Assembly (NCBI RefSeq): GCF_011927785.1
Contig: NZ_JAATJK010000001.1
Coordinates: forward strand, 4,497,001-4,561,000
Origin: Micromonospora profundi
GTDB lineage: Bacteria > Actinomycetota > Actinomycetes > Mycobacteriales > Micromonosporaceae
DNA: 64,000 nt
Direction of reading: 5' to 3'
The notes beneath the pieces are model-generated. The model did no database searches, was not told where the DNA came from, and saw nothing but the letters and a program-made list of their open reading frames with translations. Below, one piece after another: positions 1-10,036 of this stretch (its first letter is position 1; the number at the start of each line of letters is the position of its first letter). The translations under genes were made by a program, and so were the position numbers.

Positions 1-57
1 GCCGCGAAGCTCGGCGTCGCGTACGCCGGACCGGCGCAGTACGCCCGCGCCTCCTGA
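1..57 (+). CDS. C-terminal end of an unidentified protein (partial)
   Basis: The window opens inside a coding frame that reads 18 codons and stops at TGA (55-57). The visible tail is AAKLGVAYAGPAQYARAS. This is too short to assign a family. It is kept as a gene end because the codon pattern (G/C in third positions) and the stop fit the neighbouring convergent gene, which ends 45 bases downstream on the other strand. Function unknown. Confidence 0.4.
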   Translation, partial: AAKLGVAYAGPAQYARAS

Positions 58-102
58 TCTCCGCCGGTCGGGTGGTTGCCGTGTTCGGCAGCCACCCGAC
101 CG

Positions 103-3100
103 TCAGCCGGCCAGGTGCGACCAGTCGCCCTCCAGGTCCCGCCAGGTGCCCTGGGCCGCCACAGTGCCGGCGTGCAGGACCACCACGTGGTCGGCGCGGA
201 CCAGCGCGGCCCGCTTCGCTGTCGACCCCACCACTGTCACCCCGTGTGCCCGCAGCGCCTGCCACAGCGCCAGCTCCGTCGTGACGTCAAGCGCCGACGA
301 CACGTCGTCGGCCACCAACAATTCGGTACGCGGTGCCAGCGCCCGAGCCAACGCCAACCGCTGCAACTGCCCGCCGGAGAGCCGGGTGCCCTTGTGCCCG
401 ATGAGCAGCCCCAGCCCTCCACCAGCTGCGGCCAGGTCGTGGTCGAGCTGTGCGGTGGTGACAGCCCCGGCGGCGTCCACCTGGTGCCCGAGCGCGATGT
501 TGTCGGCAACCGTGCCGGACAGCACCCGGGGCAGCTGACCGACGTAGCCGACCTGGTTGGGGCGCAGGAACAGCTCCGGCTCGGTGACCGGGTCGCCGTT
601 CCAGGTCAGCTCACCGGTGTGGTGCACGATCCCGGCCAACGCCCGCAACAGCGACGACTTGCCCGAGCCGACAGGCCCCACGACCAGCACCAACTGCCCA
701 CGCTGCACGGTCAGGTCCACGTTCCGGACTGCGACCGTACCGTCGGAGTGCACCACCCCGAAGCCGCGCAGCTCCAGCCGGCGCAGCGGATGCCGGGGCG
801 GCATGGTCGGCGCGGGCGCGGTCCCGGCGGCCAGGTCGACAGCCGGGACTCCCGCGGAGTACACGTTCGTCCCGGTCATCGCCACCGTCCGCCGGGTCCA
901 GACCCGCGCCGAGGGCATCTGGGAGATCAGCGACGCCGTCGTCCAGGCGAACCAGCGGGCCGCACCCAGTGTGGAGACGACCACCAGCACCGCCCCGGCG
1001 GAGAGCCCGCCGCTCAGATAGAGCGCCCACGCGCCGATCGGCAACAGCCCACTCGCCACCGACGGCGTGGAACGCGACCACACCTGCACCGAGATCTCCC
1101 GCCGCTGCCTGTCGCTGCGCAGCACGTCCAGGTCCGCCAGGTGACGCAGCACAGCGGCGGTAGCACCGGCGAGCTTCACCGTCCGCGCCGCGGAGAGCGC
1201 GGAGACCAGCGCTGTGGCGAAGGAGGCCCGCGCCGCCACGGTCGCCCGGGCCGCGCGTTCCAGCTTCGGGCCGAACAGCGTCGCGGCAAGCCCGGAGACC
1301 ACCATCGTGCCGAGGAAGAACAACGCGGGTACGACGCTGCCGGTGACAGCCGTCATGGCGACCACCAGCACCAGCGCGACGGCCTGGTCCAGCACGTTGT
1401 CGGCGAGCTGCACCACCCGCTCGGTGTCGCCACCCTGTGCCACCACCTCGGCCGGGGTGTGTGAGCTGACCCGACGCGCCCCGGTCTGGCCGTGGACCAG
1501 ACGCAGGCCGATCCGCAGCATCTGCCGCACCCACCACCCGGGGAACCAGACGTGGGTGTAGTACGGCACCGGCAGGGTCACCAGCAGCCCGGCCATGATC
1601 CCCAACGCCGGCAGGTACGGGCTGCCGGTGCCGTCGACCACGTCGGCCCAGAGCCAGGGCAGCAAGGGGCCGTCCAAACCCAGCAGGGTGACCACGAGGA
1701 ACAGCCCGACAGCGGCCAGCCCGTACCGGGGATCGTTCGTGCAGAGTCGGGCGATCTCCCGCAGCGTCCGCGCCGGAGGCATGGGCGGCAAGGGCGGCGG
1801 ATCGGCGCGAGGCCGCCCGTCCTGCCCAGCCGAGTCGCACGGCTGGCCCGAGTCACGCGGCTGGCCCGAGTCACGCGGCTGGCCCGACGCGATCGGCTGG
1901 CCCGACCCGATCGGCTGGCCCGACCCGATCGGCGCGGGCGTCTCGATCCGCTCGACGGGCCGGGCCGGTGCGAGCGCCGGCTCGGCCGGCCAGGCATCGG
2001 CAGGGTTGGGGCCGACCAGCAGGTCGGTGCCTGCGCCGCTGCGGCCGGCCGGCGCCACCGCCGCGTACGCGGCGGCGTGACTGGTCGCCAACAGCTCGGC
2101 GAAGTGCGTCGACGTCTCCAGCGGGCCGGCCTCGACCACGGCGCCGTCGGCAAGCACCACCACCTCGTCGCAGCGGCGCACCGACGAGAGGCGGTGCGCG
2201 ATGACGATGCCGATCCGGTCGCGCAGCAGCCGTTCGGTGGCCCGCTGCACCCGTGCCTCGGTTACCGGGTCCAGCCGTGCGGTGGCCTCGTCGAGGACCA
2301 CCACGTGCGGCTCCCGGACCAGGATCCGGGCGAACGCCACCAACTGCTCCTGACCGGCGGAGAGCACGTGGCCACCCTCCCCAAGCCGGGTCGCCAGCCC
2401 GTCCGGCAACTCGGCGATCCAGCCGGCAAGACCCAGCTCATGCAGCGCCCGAGCGGCGGCATCGAGCAGCTCCCTGTCGAAGAGCGCGACGTTCTCGACG
2501 AGCGTGCCGGCCAGGATCTCGGTGCGCTGCGGTACGAGCGCCACCCAGCGACGCAACTGCTCCACGTCGATGTCGCACAGGTCGGTGCCGCCGAGGAAGA
2601 CTGTTCCCGGCGGCACGTCGACGGCCCTGGTGAGCACCTTCGCCAGCGTCGACTTACCCGAGCCGGTACGGCCGATCAGCGCGTACGAGCGGCCACGCGC
2701 GAAGGTGAGGCTGAGCCCGCGCAGCGCGGCGCCCCGGCCCTTCTTCTCGCCGCTCACCTCGTACCGGAACGTCAGGTCACGGATGCGCAGGTCACCCTCG
2801 GTTGGGCTGGCTCCGCCGACGGGCTCCTGCCTGGCCTTCTGGAGCAGCTGCACCCGCGCCCACGCGCCGAGGGCCTCCTGGATCTCCGGCACCATCCGAC
2901 TGACGTGCTCCGCAGTGGCGCCGAAGGCCAGGGCGAGCAGCCAGATGGCGGTGAGCCGGGCGGCGTCGACCCGGCCGGTGGCCAACGCCCACGCCCCACC
3001 GAGCACCACCACACCGATGCCGGCACGGATCGTCGCGGTGGCGGCCGTGGCCACCCGGGCGGACAGCACCCACACCACCCGGCCACGGGACAGCACGGCA

Positions 3101-3744
3101 GCGGCCCGCCGGGCGTACAGCCGGAGCACGTACGGCCGGGCCAGACTCGTCCGTACGTCGTCCTGGCCGTGCACCGCCTCCTCCATCACCGCTGCCAGAT
3201 CCGACCAGGCCTCCTCCTCGGCCATCCGGGCCGGGCCGATCCGCGCCGTGGGCCGGCGCAGCCCGACCGCGAGCACCACAGTGAGCAGCAGCATCGCGAG
3301 CCCGGCCGGCCACCACACGAACACCGCGACCACCATGGACAACAGACCGACGCAGAGCCCCTGGGCGAGTCGCGTCCCCTGGTTACGGACCGCCGACGCC
3401 ACCTGGTAGACGTCCCCGTCGATGCGGTCGAGCAACTCGCCCACGGGTGTGGTCTCCAGGGTGGGCAGGTCCTGCCCGAGGGCGACCCGGCAGAGCCGGC
3501 GGCGTACGTCAGCTGACCAGTCGGCGGTCAGACCGGCCATCAGCAGGCTCACCGCGAGGTCGCTGAGCACCACGGCAACGAGCGCCGCGGCCAGCACCGT
3601 GAAGAAGCCGGCCGAGCGATGCACAAGCACCGCGCCCGCGAGCGCCGACGCACCGGCCTGGCCGGCGGCGCCGAGCACGATCAGGACCGCCACCATCGTC
3701 ATACGGCGTGAAGAGGTGCCCCACAGATCACGGAGCAGACGCAT
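103..3744 (-). CDS. Single-chain ABC exporter, TMD-NBD-TMD-NBD, with non-equivalent ATPase halves
   Basis: A 1,213-residue protein made of two exporter half-transporters joined head to tail. Half 1 has membrane helices in about residues 1-290 and a nucleotide-binding domain at 320-540, with Walker A GRTGSGKST near 358, signature LSAGQ near 461, Walker B VVVLDEAT and an H-loop His (AHRL). A Pro/Gly/Ser repeat linker covers about 605-640. Half 2 has membrane helices at 670-960 and an NBD at 985-1213, with Walker A GPVGSGKSS near 1023 and a perfect LSGGQ near 1122. Its catalytic Glu is replaced by Asp (LLVADDVSS) and its H-loop His is missing (VVGSTAKR). By family knowledge such chains export drugs, lipids or peptides; the substrate is not readable. 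The ATG at 3744 follows GGAGGA at six bases. Confidence 0.9.
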   Translation of the reverse strand: MRLLRDLWGTSSRRMTMVAVLIVLGAAGQAGASALAGAVLVHRSAGFFTVLAAALVAVVLSDLAVSLLMAGLTADWSADVRRRLCRVALGQDLPTLETTPVGELLDRIDGDVYQVASAVRNQGTRLAQGLCVGLLSMVVAVFVWWPAGLAMLLLTVVLAVGLRRPTARIGPARMAEEEAWSDLAAVMEEAVHGQDDVRTSLARPYVLRLYARRAAAVLSRGRVVWVLSARVATAATATIRAGIGVVVLGGAWALATGRVDAARLTAIWLLALAFGATAEHVSRMVPEIQEALGAWARVQLLQKARQEPVGGASPTEGDLRIRDLTFRYEVSGEKKGRGAALRGLSLTFARGRSYALIGRTGSGKSTLAKVLTRAVDVPPGTVFLGGTDLCDIDVEQLRRWVALVPQRTEILAGTLVENVALFDRELLDAAARALHELGLAGWIAELPDGLATRLGEGGHVLSAGQEQLVAFARILVREPHVVVLDEATARLDPVTEARVQRATERLLRDRIGIVIAHRLSSVRRCDEVVVLADGAVVEAGPLETSTHFAELLATSHAAAYAAVAPAGRSGAGTDLLVGPNPADAWPAEPALAPARPVERIETPAPIGSGQPIGSGQPIASGQPRDSGQPRDSGQPCDSAGQDGRPRADPPPLPPMPPARTLREIARLCTNDPRYGLAAVGLFLVVTLLGLDGPLLPWLWADVVDGTGSPYLPALGIMAGLLVTLPVPYYTHVWFPGWWVRQMLRIGLRLVHGQTGARRVSSHTPAEVVAQGGDTERVVQLADNVLDQAVALVLVVAMTAVTGSVVPALFFLGTMVVSGLAATLFGPKLERAARATVAARASFATALVSALSAARTVKLAGATAAVLRHLADLDVLRSDRQRREISVQVWSRSTPSVASGLLPIGAWALYLSGGLSAGAVLVVVSTLGAARWFAWTTASLISQMPSARVWTRRTVAMTGTNVYSAGVPAVDLAAGTAPAPTMPPRHPLRRLELRGFGVVHSDGTVAVRNVDLTVQRGQLVLVVGPVGSGKSSLLRALAGIVHHTGELTWNGDPVTEPELFLRPNQVGYVGQLPRVLSGTVADNIALGHQVDAAGAVTTAQLDHDLAAAGGGLGLLIGHKGTRLSGGQLQRLALARALAPRTELLVADDVSSALDVTTELALWQALRAHGVTVVGSTAKRAALVRADHVVVLHAGTVAAQGTWRDLEGDWSHLAG
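1841..1930. repeat. 18-bp tandem repeat encoding the ABC exporter linker
   Basis: Five consecutive 18-bp units begin GGCTGGCCCGA at 1841, 1859, 1877, 1895 and 1913. A decayed copy may lie just before, from 1823. On the coding (minus) strand each unit gives six residues of the type (I/R)(G/A/D)SGQP. The array sits exactly in the linker between the two transporter halves. A multiple of three keeps the frame, so copy-number change would alter linker length without breaking the gene. Confidence 0.9.
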
Positions 3745-3893
3745 CGGAGTTCCTCCGGCTGTGGGTGGCTGAGCACTCAGCGTGCCGGCCCCAACGCCGT
3801 CGAATCAACCGATTTACCCACCTAGGGGAAGCTTCGCCAGCATGATCGACTCGTGTTCGATGCGTTACGCATTCGGATGGCGGCGCCGTCGCC

Positions 3894-4496
3894 TCACTCC
3901 CGGTACACAATCCTCCGCAACCTGTCGACCGCGGCTGACACGCCGTCGGGCTGCCGCAAGGAACGCAGGAATACCCGCTGCCGCCAGGCCAGTGACGCGA
4001 GCAAGATGACCACCACAGCCCACAGCAACGCAGAGATGCTGCGGAGCTGCAAGACTGCCGCGTCGTTGCGTGCCTGGGCCTCGGCCGCCGTGTAGTGCAC
4101 CGTGCCGTCGAAGGTGGCACCGTCGACGAAGATCCGGTAGGACGCGTTGTCGTAGGAGCCCGCGTCCTTCAGTATCGGCCAGGGGTCTTCGCGCATCTCG
4201 AATCGGACCGACGTGCCCGGCGCCACCCCATTGGTCGACGGAGGCTCAATCGAGAACTCGACCTGGTCCGGGTATTCGCGGAGCTTCACCAGGTTGAGCA
4301 CGGCGGGGCTGCTTCTCTTGCCTGTTCCCGACCCCGTTAAGACGGTCCGGTACGACTCGACAGTGCCCGTTACCACGAACAGCTCTGCTGGCAGGTCCGG
4401 CTTGTCGGTGCGCGTTGCCTGGTTCCAGAGGAAGGCCGCCATACCGGCGATCGCGAGGAGGACCACGTAACGCGCTCTGAGGCGGAAGTGCGACAT
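3894..4496 (-). CDS. Hypothetical membrane protein with two terminal helices
   Basis: About 200 residues from the ATG at 4496 (MSHFRLRARY). One hydrophobic helix lies near residues 10-25 and a second near 150-170 (SALLWAVVVILLASLAW). The domain of about 120 residues between them is probably outside the membrane, and a basic tail follows. The layout resembles DUF3592-type proteins but no diagnostic motif is visible, so function is unknown. Upstream in-frame starts at 4520 and 4571 are possible; none has a clear ribosome-binding site. The gene stands alone between the ABC exporter and the GNAT gene, on the same strand. Confidence 0.6.
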   Translation of the reverse strand: MSHFRLRARYVVLLAIAGMAAFLWNQATRTDKPDLPAELFVVTGTVESYRTVLTGSGTGKRSSPAVLNLVKLREYPDQVEFSIEPPSTNGVAPGTSVRFEMREDPWPILKDAGSYDNASYRIFVDGATFDGTVHYTAAEAQARNDAAVLQLRSISALLWAVVVILLASLAWRQRVFLRSLRQPDGVSAAVDRLRRIVYRE

Positions 4497-4611
4497 GCCG
4501 GCGAGAGTAGACACTCCCATCCACCGGTGCCGTTGCCCCGATCGGCCGGCGACATGAAACCCACGACGCACCGAAGCCGTACCGCACCCAGAACGACCGA
4601 TCCCGCGGCGG

Positions 4612-5451
4612 TCAGAAGAGGACCGTGGCGAGCGTACCGATGGGTTGGAAGCCGCAGCGCTCGTAGACCCGGCGGGCCGGTAGGTTGAAGTCGTTGACGT
4701 ACAGGCTGACGGTCGGGGCGACCCGCAGCAGCGCGTCGCGGACGACGGCGGCCATGGCGGCGGCGGCGATACCGCGGCCCCGCCACTCCGGTGCCACCCA
4801 GACGCCCTGGACCTGGGCGGTCCGCTTGGTCACGACCGCCAGTTCGGCCTTGAACACGACAGTCCCGTCGACGAATTTGGCGTACGCGCGGCCGGAGCGC
4901 ACCAGGTCGTTGACCCTGCGGCGGTAGCTGCGGCCGGCATCGTCGGCGAGCGGGGAGACTCCGACCTCTTCGGTGTACATGGCCACAGCCGCTGGGAAGA
5001 GTTTGTCGACCTCGCCGGAGCGGACCTGGCGTACCTCGGGGTCGGCGGGGATGGTCGGCAGCGTCTCGGTGGCCAGCAGCGGCTGGTTGGGGCGGACGTC
5101 GCGGGCGGGGCCCCACGTGCCGGACAGGCGGTCCCAGAGACCGAGGACGGCGTCGGCGCGACCGACGATGGAGGAGCAGAGCCGTTCCTCACCGGCGAGC
5201 AGGTCGGCGAAGGCCGCCACGGCGGCGTCGTTGGCGAGCACGGGTGTGAGGTTGCCGCCGAGCCAGCAGAGTGATTCGAGGTTGCGTCGCGCGCCGTACC
5301 CCAGGATTCTGCCCTCGGCCCGCCACCAGGACAGCCCGCGCGCGGATATCCGCTCGGCGACCTGCGCGCCCGCGAACGGGTCGCGGTCGAGCAGGCGTTC
5401 GACCGCGCGGCGTTCCGATTCTCCCAGTTGCCGTACCGGCACCGTCAGCAC
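4612..5451 (-). CDS. DUF4081 / GNAT-family N-acetyltransferase
   Basis: A 279-residue protein. The N-terminal half matches the DUF4081 type seen in actinobacteria. The C-terminal half is a GNAT fold: strand QVQGVWVAPEWRGRGIAAA carries the acetyl-CoA motif A (RGRGIA), followed by YVNDFNLPARRVYERCGF, the usual C-terminal GNAT motif. It probably acetylates a small molecule or protein; the substrate is unknown. From memory an orthologue (Rv2867c) follows ispG in M. tuberculosis. Here padR lies between this gene and ispG on the other strand, so it is probably transcribed on its own. Confidence 0.85.
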   Translation of the reverse strand: MLTVPVRQLGESERRAVERLLDRDPFAGAQVAERISARGLSWWRAEGRILGYGARRNLESLCWLGGNLTPVLANDAAVAAFADLLAGEERLCSSIVGRADAVLGLWDRLSGTWGPARDVRPNQPLLATETLPTIPADPEVRQVRSGEVDKLFPAAVAMYTEEVGVSPLADDAGRSYRRRVNDLVRSGRAYAKFVDGTVVFKAELAVVTKRTAQVQGVWVAPEWRGRGIAAAAMAAVVRDALLRVAPTVSLYVNDFNLPARRVYERCGFQPIGTLATVLF

Positions 5452-5530
5452 GACTACCAGCCTGCCAGATCAACCCCTCACCTCGCCGGCCGAGTGGCGA
5501 GGCTGGGGCCTGCCGGCCACTGCCCTCTTG

Positions 5531-5582
5531 TCGTCGATACGTTGCCGATATATCGTAGATGCATCAGCGATAGTTACGACGA
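5531..5582 (+). promoter_or_regulatory. AT-rich promoter/operator region of the PadR gene
   Basis: The stretch is strikingly AT-rich for this genome. It contains the perfect 10-bp palindrome CGATATATCG (5546-5555), with further CGATA-type half sites at 5535 and 5568 and outer arms TCGTCG (5531-5536) and CGACGA (5577-5582). It ends about 12 bases before the padR start codon. PadR regulators commonly repress their own promoters through AT-rich dyads, so an autoregulatory operator is inferred. The exact -10 and -35 boxes were not assigned. Confidence 0.5.
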
Positions 5583-5593
5583 GAGGTAATCCG

Positions 5594-6175
5594 ATGAGAT
5601 TCCATCGAGACCACCACCCGATGCACGAGTCCCGGATGCGCGGCTTCGGTTTCCCGCCGGTGCCGCCCGGGCCGCACGGCCACGGACACGGCGGGCCCTG
5701 GGGTGGACGCGGTCGCGGGCGGGGCAGGGGCCGCCGGCCCAACGTCCGGGGCGCGGTGCTGGCGCTGCTCACCGAGCGGCCGATGCACGGCTACGAGATG
5801 ATCCAGGAGATCGACTCGCGCACCGGCGGCGCGTGGCGACCGAGCCCCGGCTCGATCTACCCGACGCTCCAACTCCTTGAGGACGAGGGCGTGATCGTCG
5901 CCAGCACCGAGGAGTCCGGCGGCGGGCGGAAGCGTTTCACTGTCACCGAGGCCGGCCATGCCGAGGCGACCGCCGCCGCGCAGACCCCGCCGTGGGCGGA
6001 CGTCGCCGAGGGCACGGTGAGCAGTTGGCACGACATCCGCGACTCCGGCGCGCAGGCGATGAACGCGCTGCGTCAGGTGATGATGAACGGCACCGACGAC
6101 CAGCGTGAGCGGGCCGCCCAGGTGCTCGACGAGACGCGGCGCAAGCTGTACGCCATCCTCGCCGAATCCGAGTGA
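5594..6175 (+). CDS. PadR-family transcriptional regulator with His/Gly/Arg-rich N-terminal tail
   Basis: A 193-residue protein from the ATG at 5594, preceded by GAGAGG at seven bases. Residues 1-50 are low complexity, rich in His, Gly, Pro and Arg (HGHGHGGPWGGRGRGRG). Residues 50-125 form the PadR winged helix: VLALLTERPMHGYEM, then PSPGSIYPTLQLLEDEGV and GGGRKRFTVTEAG. The C-terminal third is a helical dimerisation region. PadR proteins repress transporters or detoxification genes on ligand binding. No target transporter is adjacent, so the visible candidate target is its own promoter. The His-rich tail could bind metal; that is only inference. Confidence 0.9.
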   Translation: MRFHRDHHPMHESRMRGFGFPPVPPGPHGHGHGGPWGGRGRGRGRGRRPNVRGAVLALLTERPMHGYEMIQEIDSRTGGAWRPSPGSIYPTLQLLEDEGVIVASTEESGGGRKRFTVTEAGHAEATAAAQTPPWADVAEGTVSSWHDIRDSGAQAMNALRQVMMNGTDDQRERAAQVLDETRRKLYAILAESE

Positions 6176-6208
6176 CGCGCAAGCGCACCATGACGCGCAA
6201 GCGCACCA
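6173..6208. repeat. Direct repeat of 18 bp starting at the padR stop codon
   Basis: TGACGCGCAAGCGCACCA occurs at 6173-6190 and again, exactly, at 6191-6208. The first TGA is the padR stop codon. It looks like a recent tandem duplication. No function is evident. Confidence 0.85.
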
Positions 6209-6248
6209 GGGCACACCAACCGCCCCGCACCGGCGGGGCCGGAATGCA

Positions 6249-6288
6249 GAAACAGCGGCCGCTCCCGTGGGGGAACGGCCGCTGTTTC
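6249..6288. terminator. Bidirectional terminator between padR and ispG
   Basis: Perfect 13-bp arms GAAACAGCGGCCG (6249-6261) and CGGCCGCTGTTTC (6276-6288), with an inner TCCC/GGGA pairing in the loop. It lies between two convergent genes, 11 bases before the ispG stop. There is no long T run, as is common in actinomycetes. Confidence 0.85.
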
Positions 6289-6299
6289 CAAACGGAAAC

Positions 6300-7472
<1,173 letters not shown>

Positions 7473-7481
7473 TTCAGGCAC

Positions 7482-8732
7482 TCACCTTGAGAAGAGCGTG
7501 ATCGGGTTGACGACATCCGCGGCGATGGTCAGCAGCGTGAACGCGCCACCGATGAGGATCACCACGTACGTGAAGGGCATCAGTTTCAGGTAGTCGACCC
7601 GACCGGGGTCGGCCCGGCCGATCCGAGCGTAGACCCAGGATCGGGCCCGTTCGAACCAGGCGATGGCGATGTGGCCGCCGTCCACAGGTAGCAGCGGCAG
7701 CAGGTTGAACACACCGATGAAGAAGTTCAGCGACACGAAGAGCATGAAGAAGACCAGCCAGGCGTTGTTCTCCACGGCCTCGCCACCGAGCCGGCTGGCG
7801 CCGACCACGCTGATCGGGGTGTCGATGTCCCGCTCGCCGCCGGTGAGGGCGGTCCAGAGGGCGGGGACCTTCTGCGGAAGGCGTTGCAGCGCCTGGGCGG
7901 TGCCGACGGCCAGGTCGCCGGTGAAGTTGGCGGTGGCCCCGAACGCGCCGACCGGCCCGTACGTCACGCGGGTGGGGGTGCTGGGGACGAGGCCGACGCC
8001 GAGCGCGGCCACCGGCGCGACGGCACCGGTCGGGTTGTCCAGCGGCGGGCGCTCGGTCTTGGCGAGCACAGTGCTGGTGTTGCCCTGCTGCCCGTCGCGC
8101 ACGTACTGGATCTGCGCCGTGTCACCCGGCTTGAGGCTGCGCAGGGTGGTGAGCATGTCCCCGTAGTTGTTGATCGGGGTGCCGTTGATCGAGGTGATCC
8201 GGTCGCCGTCGCGCAGTTGCGCCGTGGCTGCCGGGCTCGCGGCGTCGGCGGGGGTGCACGCCCGCACCGCGTTCTCCGGCACCACACAGTCGCTGAGCTG
8301 GATGACGGCCGGCTCCTGGCGGGCCTGCGCGTCGGTGGTCGGGAAGTCCGGGTTGGGCAGGCCGGCGGAGACGGCGAGGATCCAGATGGTGATCAGGGCC
8401 AACGCGAAGTGCGTGATCGAACCGGCGGCCATGACGATGGTCCGCTTCCAGACCGGATAGCGCCACATCACCCGCGACTCGTCGCCCGGCTCGACGTCGT
8501 CGTCCTGCGGGGTCATTCCGACGATCTTGCAGAAGCCGCCGAGTGGGATGCCCTTGAGGCCGTACTCGGTCTCACCCCGCTTGAACGACCAGATGGTGGG
8601 GCCGAAGCCGACGAAGTACTTGGTGACCTTCATCCCGAACGCCTTGGCGGTGAGCAGGTGCCCCGCCTCGTGCAGACTCACCGAGATGAGGATGGCCAGG
8701 GCGAAGAGAACCACCCCGAGCAGGTACGACAT
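7482..8732 (-). CDS. Site-2 (RseP/Rip1-type) intramembrane zinc metalloprotease
   Basis: A 416-residue membrane protease of the M50 family. The zinc motif HEAGH is in the first helix (about residues 20-25) and the third ligand motif is in LLPVDGGH near residue 330. A PDZ-like region lies between the membrane segments (ITSINGTPINNYGDMLTTL). Such enzymes cut membrane-bound anti-sigma factors and other single-span proteins. In mycobacteria the orthologue Rip1 also sits between dxr and ispG. The ATG at 8732 follows AAGGAG at about six bases and shares one base with the dxr stop (TGATG), which indicates translational coupling. A longer frame to 8786 is open but has no such support. Confidence 0.93.
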   Translation of the reverse strand: MSYLLGVVLFALAILISVSLHEAGHLLTAKAFGMKVTKYFVGFGPTIWSFKRGETEYGLKGIPLGGFCKIVGMTPQDDDVEPGDESRVMWRYPVWKRTIVMAAGSITHFALALITIWILAVSAGLPNPDFPTTDAQARQEPAVIQLSDCVVPENAVRACTPADAASPAATAQLRDGDRITSINGTPINNYGDMLTTLRSLKPGDTAQIQYVRDGQQGNTSTVLAKTERPPLDNPTGAVAPVAALGVGLVPSTPTRVTYGPVGAFGATANFTGDLAVGTAQALQRLPQKVPALWTALTGGERDIDTPISVVGASRLGGEAVENNAWLVFFMLFVSLNFFIGVFNLLPLLPVDGGHIAIAWFERARSWVYARIGRADPGRVDYLKLMPFTYVVILIGGAFTLLTIAADVVNPITLFSR

Positions 8733-9961
8733 CAAGCTCCTTCCACCGAACCCGCGATGATCTCCTGCGCGTGCGCGCGTGCCCACGACTCGGCGGCGAG
8801 CACGTCCTCGACGGTACCTGGTTCGGCGAAGTCAGGAGCGTCCTCCAACACGCGTTCGAGGGTGTCGACGATGCCGAGGAAGGGCAGTCGGCCGGCCACG
8901 AAAGCCGCCACGCACTCCTCGTTCGCCGCGTTGTAGATCGCCGGACGGCAGCGCCCGGCCTCCCCCGCGGCCTTGGCCAGCGCGACGGCCGGGAACGCCG
9001 CGTCGTCCAGCGGCGCGAACTCCCAGGTGTGCGCGGCCGTCCAGTCGACAGCGGCGGCGGCCTCGGGCACCCGGTCCGGCCAGCCGATGCCCAGTGCGAT
9101 GGGCAGCCGCATGTCCGGTGGGCTGGCCTGGGCGATCGTCGAGCCGTCGACGAACTCGACCATCGAGTGGATCACCGACTGGGGGTGCACCATCACTGTG
9201 ATGTCGGCGTACGGCACGTCGAACAGCTCGTGCGCCTCGATCACCTCAAGCGCCTTGTTGACCATCGTGGCGGAGTTGATCGTGACGACCGGGCCCATGT
9301 TCCAGGTCGGGTGCGCGAGGGCCTGCTCGGGTGTGACCTGCGTCAACTCGTCGCGGCCCCGACCCCGGAACGGGCCGCCGCTGGCCGTGACGATCAACCG
9401 GCGTACCTCACCGCGCGACCCGGACCGCAGGCACTGGGCCAGCGCCGAATGCTCCGAGTCGACAGGGACGATCTGCCCCGGCCGCGTCACCGCGGCCTTG
9501 ACCAGCGGGCCGCCGGCCACGAGCGACTCCTTGTTGGCAAGCGCGAGAGTACGGCCACAGCGCAGCGCGGCCAGCGTAGGAGCGAGGCCCAGCGAGCCGA
9601 CAACGCCGTTGAGCACGACGTCGCACGGCCACTGCGCCAACTCGGTCATCGCATCCGGGCCGGCCACGATCTTGGGAAGCTTGAAGTCGCCGGTGGCCCA
9701 ACCGCGCCGGCTCGCCTCGGCGTAGAACGCGAGCTGGAGGTCCTGCGCGGCGGACGCCTTCGCCACCCCTACCGCATCGACACCCAACTCCAGAGCCTGT
9801 GCGGCGAGAAGTTCGACGTTGCCGCCGCCCGCACCCAGAGCGACCACCCGGAACCGGTCCGGATTGCGCCGAACGATGTCGATGGCCTGCGTGCCGATCG
9901 AACCGGTTGACCCGAGCAGGACAAGGTCGCGGGGGGAAGTCACGGGACCATTCTTCCCCAC
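8732..9961 (-). CDS. dxr: 1-deoxy-D-xylulose 5-phosphate reductoisomerase
   Basis: This is the first committed enzyme of the MEP pathway, converting DXP to MEP with NADPH. The Rossmann motif [16 protein letters not shown] is at the N-terminus. The substrate/metal segment reads [11 protein letters not shown] and VPVDSEHSA, with TASGGPFRG and the flexible-loop motif HPTWNMG further on. Length is 409 residues from the GTG at 9961; a second GTG at 9943 ([11 protein letters not shown]) is also possible, and neither start has a strong ribosome-binding site. It is the first gene of the dxr-protease-ispG operon. Confidence 0.96.
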   Translation of the reverse strand: MGKNGPVTSPRDLVLLGSTGSIGTQAIDIVRRNPDRFRVVALGAGGGNVELLAAQALELGVDAVGVAKASAAQDLQLAFYAEASRRGWATGDFKLPKIVAGPDAMTELAQWPCDVVLNGVVGSLGLAPTLAALRCGRTLALANKESLVAGGPLVKAAVTRPGQIVPVDSEHSALAQCLRSGSRGEVRRLIVTASGGPFRGRGRDELTQVTPEQALAHPTWNMGPVVTINSATMVNKALEVIEAHELFDVPYADITVMVHPQSVIHSMVEFVDGSTIAQASPPDMRLPIALGIGWPDRVPEAAAAVDWTAAHTWEFAPLDDAAFPAVALAKAAGEAGRCRPAIYNAANEECVAAFVAGRLPFLGIVDTLERVLEDAPDFAEPGTVEDVLAAESWARAHAQEIIAGSVEGA

Positions 9962-10036
9962 CCCCGCTGCACGCCCGCTGGGAGCCTCAACCTCTCCCCA
10001 CCCGACGTCCCCACGTCGTCATAATCGGCTCGCCTG

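Noticed and set aside
76..1464. Long open frame on the plus strand inside the ABC exporter gene
   Set aside because: It is antisense to the exporter, has no domain and a shuffled-looking Arg/Pro/His composition. This is the usual shadow of high-GC coding.
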